Below are positions 6,624 to 8,187 of a DNA stretch of 8,187 bases, one piece after another. This DNA is from HGM12713 sp045593725 (GTDB taxonomy: Bacteria; Bacillota; Clostridia; Oscillospirales; CAG-272), in contig JAZNXE010000015.1 in the NCBI GenBank assembly GCA_045593725.1, forward strand, positions 1 through 8,187, written 5' to 3'. The position numbers and the translations under genes are program-made. The notes beneath the pieces were generated by a model. The model was not told where the DNA came from and did not search any database. It was given only the letters and a program-made list of their open reading frames with translations. How positions within the stretch are numbered: position 1 is the first letter of the stretch; each line of letters begins with the position of its first letter.

Positions 6624-6696
6624 TAGCTTTTTTGAAAAAAATCAAAAATCTTTCCATAATATTTTTAGTTAAATATTCATATCATTATGCTTAAAA

Positions 6697-7335
6697 TCAG
6701 GGCTTTGCAAGCCGTCTGCCCTCAGCCTCTGCCCGTGAAAACTCGCAGCCGCAGTAATCCTGACGGTAGAGATTATATATGTCCGAAAGCTCACAGGAGC
6801 GTTTATAGCCATTCTTTTTCTTGAAATCGGAGAAAAGGTAGGATACGCCCACTTTCTCACCCTCCTCATTGCCAATGGTATTGAGCCACTGGGCGTTTTT
6901 GTAGGGACTTATGGAGAGGGTGGTGGTAAAGAAATCAAATCCCTTTTCTTTAGCTGTCATAGCGGTTTCGGCAAGGCGCAGACGGTAGCAGCCCTTGCAG
7001 CGCGCTCCTCCCTCGGGAAGGCTTTCAAGTCCCTTTGCCATTTCATAAAATTCCTCGGGACAATATCTTCCCGAAAGTATTTTTACAGAAGAGGGAAGCG
7101 GCATTTCACCTATAAGGCGCTTCAACTCATCATATCGGAAGGTATATTCGCTTTCGGGGGATATATTTGGGTTGAAGAAAAACAAGGTTATATCGAAAAA
7201 CTCAGAGAGATATTCAAGCACGTAGCTGGAGCAGGGAGCACAGCAGGCGTGGAGCAAAAGCGAGGGTGTTATATTGTTTTTCTTTATGCTATTTATGGTA
7301 TTATCCAATAAAACCGAATAATTCTGGGCTTGCAT
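6697..7335 (-). CDS. queH: Epoxyqueuosine reductase QueH
   Basis: This 212-residue iron-sulfur enzyme (the former DUF208 family) reduces epoxyqueuosine to queuosine at position 34 of tRNAs with GUN anticodons (Asp, Asn, His, Tyr). It is the cobalamin-independent alternative to QueG. The conserved cysteines are visible: C31-C32 and C35 (LLHACCAPCSSY), C113 and C116 (RCKGCYRLRL), and C195 and C197 (YCGCEFS). Further family blocks are FFFNPNISP, EYTFRYDE, and TTTLSISPYKN at 137-147. Length is normal. AGGAGG lies four bases before the ATG and overlaps the TGA of the upstream winged-helix gene, so the two are probably translationally coupled. It is the last gene of the minus-strand operon. No other queuosine synthesis or transport gene is in the window. 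Confidence 0.95.
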   Translation of the reverse strand: MQAQNYSVLLDNTINSIKKNNITPSLLLHACCAPCSSYVLEYLSEFFDITLFFFNPNISPESEYTFRYDELKRLIGEMPLPSSVKILSGRYCPEEFYEMAKGLESLPEGGARCKGCYRLRLAETAMTAKEKGFDFFTTTLSISPYKNAQWLNTIGNEEGEKVGVSYLFSDFKKKNGYKRSCELSDIYNLYRQDYCGCEFSRAEAEGRRLAKP

Positions 7336-7344
7336 AGACCCTCC

Positions 7345-7617
7345 TCACATAAATGGATTTATTCTGTAACGGTAATTTTCATAAATTACCAGCTTTCTTT
7401 TGCTGAGCATCTCCGCCTTTTTATTGATAGAGCTGATATGCACTGCTACGTTTGAGGGACTGACACCCTCGGGGAGCAGGGCAGCAAGATGCTCCACGCC
7501 GCTTTTTCCACCCTCGGTTATGGCTCTGAGTAATTTTCTCTCGGTAGGTGAAAGCTTCAATTCATATCCAAGAAGGAAAAAGCTGTCCTTCTCCATAGTT
7601 AAAAATCTTACCTGCAT
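7345..7617 (-). CDS. Stand-alone winged-helix protein resembling an OmpR/PhoB effector domain
   Basis: This small protein of 90 residues (83 if it starts at the second Met, 7596) has the pattern of the OmpR/PhoB-type winged-helix domain without a receiver. It opens with a beta strand and the block LSPTERKLLRAI (22-33), like the LTPTEFxLL of that family. A helix HLAALLP (43-49) follows, then a probable recognition helix SPSNVAVHISSINKKAEML (53-71) matching VxVHIxxLRKK, and a C-terminal wing KLVIYENYRYRI (75-86) matching TVRGxGYRL. It may bind DNA, or act as a partner for another protein; no target is evident. It starts three bases after the aroQ stop and its TGA overlaps the queH ribosome site. 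Neither start has a strong ribosome site, and translational coupling to aroQ is likely. Confidence 0.78.
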   Translation of the reverse strand: MQVRFLTMEKDSFFLLGYELKLSPTERKLLRAITEGGKSGVEHLAALLPEGVSPSNVAVHISSINKKAEMLSKRKLVIYENYRYRINPFM

Positions 7618-7620
7618 AGT

Positions 7621-8040
7621 CTATATAAAAAACTCAAGCGCTCTGCGGTAGCCCTCAAAGCCAAGACCGCAGATAGTCTTTTTTGCAGCCATAGACACGT
7701 AGGAATGCTTTCGGAAATCCTCTCTCGAGGTTATATCCGATAGATGAACCTCAACTGTGGGAATACCCACAGACTTAAGAGCGTCAAGAATGGCTATGCT
7801 TGTATGGGTATAGGCGGCGGGATTGATTATTATTCCGTCGAAAACACCGTAAGCCGACTGTATAATATCTACTATTTCGCCCTCGTGATTGGACTGAAAG
7901 AGAGAAACCTCAAGCCCCATTTCCTTTGCCCACTCACGGATGGAGCGTTCAAGGGCGGCGAAGTCCTCCTTGCCGTATATATCCGGCTCACGGATGCCCA
8001 GCATATTAAGATTTGGTCCGTTTATAACATATATTTTCAT
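7621..8040 (-). CDS. aroQ: 3-dehydroquinate dehydratase, type II
   Basis: This 139-residue enzyme dehydrates 3-dehydroquinate to 3-dehydroshikimate, the third shikimate-pathway step, and normally forms a dodecamer. Its residues match the Mycobacterium tuberculosis enzyme at an offset of -2: N10 (INGPNLN), R17 and catalytic Y22 on the flexible lid (REPDIYG), N73 and H79 (NPAAYTHTS), H99 (VEVHLSD) and R110 (REDFRKHSY). QSNHEGE (49-55) is also typical. Length is standard. AGGAG at 8051-8055 (minus strand) precedes the ATG by ten bases, and the ATG overlaps the aroK stop as ATGA, so the two shikimate genes are coupled. Confidence 0.98.
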   Translation of the reverse strand: MKIYVINGPNLNMLGIREPDIYGKEDFAALERSIREWAKEMGLEVSLFQSNHEGEIVDIIQSAYGVFDGIIINPAAYTHTSIAILDALKSVGIPTVEVHLSDITSREDFRKHSYVSMAAKKTICGLGFEGYRRALEFFI

Positions 8041-8187
8041 TTTATAAAATCTCCTATTATTGCATTTGACACTGCATCAACATCACCTGATGCATCAATT
8101 TTAACATCAGCCGAATTTTCATAAATGCCATATCTTTCATTGTATTTTTTTTCTAGTGCTTCCTTTGTACTTGTAAGCGGTCTGTCT
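8037..8187 (-). CDS. aroK: Shikimate kinase, C-terminal 49 residues, cut by the window edge
   Basis: An open minus-strand frame enters from the right edge and ends at TGA 8037-8039. It contains DRPL near the visible start (the Arg-Pro-Leu of the shikimate kinase lid region), EALEKKYNERYGIYENSAD, and a final VKIDASGDVDAVSNAI. This matches the shikimate kinase end: RPL, then a helix ending in R-x-x-x-Y-x-E-x-A-D, a V-D strand and a last helix. Shikimate kinase phosphorylates shikimate at the 3-hydroxyl. Linkage to aroQ supports the call. G+C here is about 33%, visibly lower than in aroQ, and Ala is almost always GCA. The N-terminal P-loop is outside the window, so a longer fusion upstream cannot be excluded. 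Confidence 0.85.
   Translation of the reverse strand, partial: DRPLTSTKEALEKKYNERYGIYENSADVKIDASGDVDAVSNAIIGDFIK

Noticed and set aside
6613..6633. AAAAAAG/CTTTTTT inverted repeat
   Set aside because: It consists of A and T runs with one GC pair and overlaps the tRNA-Leu -35 box; chance pairing in AT-rich DNA is the simpler reading.
6475..6672. Plus-strand open frame of 65 codons beginning MLVRETGLEPV
   Set aside because: It is the antisense of tRNA-Leu plus its promoter; this peptide pattern is a well-known artefact of tRNA genes.
6658..6677. AT-only inverted repeat AATATTT/AAATATT downstream of queH
   Set aside because: The stem has no GC pairs and no adjacent T run in the minus direction, so it is too weak to call a terminator.
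8088..8097. 10-bp palindrome TGATGCATCA
   Set aside because: It lies within aroK coding sequence where the codons for Asp-Ala-Ser explain it; there is no second copy arranged as an operator.
7744..8124. Plus-strand open frame of 126 codons over aroQ
   Set aside because: It is antisense to the conserved active-site region of aroQ and to aroK, with no family features.
1..8187. CRISPR array, transposon, integrase, toxin-antitoxin or phage genes
   Set aside because: No direct repeat series, terminal inverted repeats, or mobile-element or defence domains were seen on either strand.

Overview
The window looks like chromosomal DNA from an anaerobic Firmicute of the class Clostridia. I infer this from gene order and sequence style: moderate to low G+C, AT-rich intergenic spacers, strong AGGAGG-type ribosome sites, tRNA genes with encoded CCA, a PcrA-type helicase with its C-terminal RNA-polymerase-binding domain, and heavy use of the isoleucine codon ATA (13 of 19 Ile codons in the PNP gene). 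A member of the Oscillospirales/Ruminococcaceae or a related gut lineage would fit, but the sequence alone does not settle this.

Layout. The left edge (1-139) carries a minus-strand tRNA pair: tRNA-Val(UAC), then a truncated tRNA that is probably Asp, with a perfect 8-bp hairpin between them. The spacer 140-327 holds two back-to-back sigma-A-type promoters, one for the tRNAs (minus) and one for the protein operon (plus). From 328 to 6446 six plus-strand genes follow with gaps of 1-23 bases or overlaps, and look like one operon: an HD-domain metal-dependent hydrolase, purine nucleoside phosphorylase (deoD), phosphopentomutase (deoB), cytidine deaminase (cdd), an unrecognised four-segment membrane protein, and the UvrD/PcrA helicase. 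A strong hairpin terminator (6447-6479) ends it and also serves the convergent tRNA-Leu(GAG) on the minus strand. From the right edge a second, minus-strand operon enters: the 3' end of shikimate kinase (aroK), type II 3-dehydroquinate dehydratase (aroQ), a small stand-alone winged-helix protein, and epoxyqueuosine reductase (queH).

How the genes work together. DeoD cleaves purine (deoxy)nucleosides to base plus (deoxy)ribose-1-phosphate, DeoB isomerises the sugar phosphate to the 5-phosphate for central metabolism, and Cdd deaminates cytidine/deoxycytidine. This is a nucleoside salvage and pentose scavenging module, and the HD hydrolase at its head might act on related nucleotides or RNA. 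PcrA is a housekeeping repair and transcription-conflict helicase. The minus operon combines two shikimate-pathway steps with the last step of queuosine tRNA modification.

I see no CRISPR array, transposon, prophage or obviously new defence system. The observations most worth checking are the replacement of the DeoD catalytic aspartate by asparagine, a roughly 40-residue insertion between helicase motifs I and Ia of PcrA, the orphan winged-helix protein between aroQ and queH, the unknown membrane protein, and two hairpins associated with tRNA genes.
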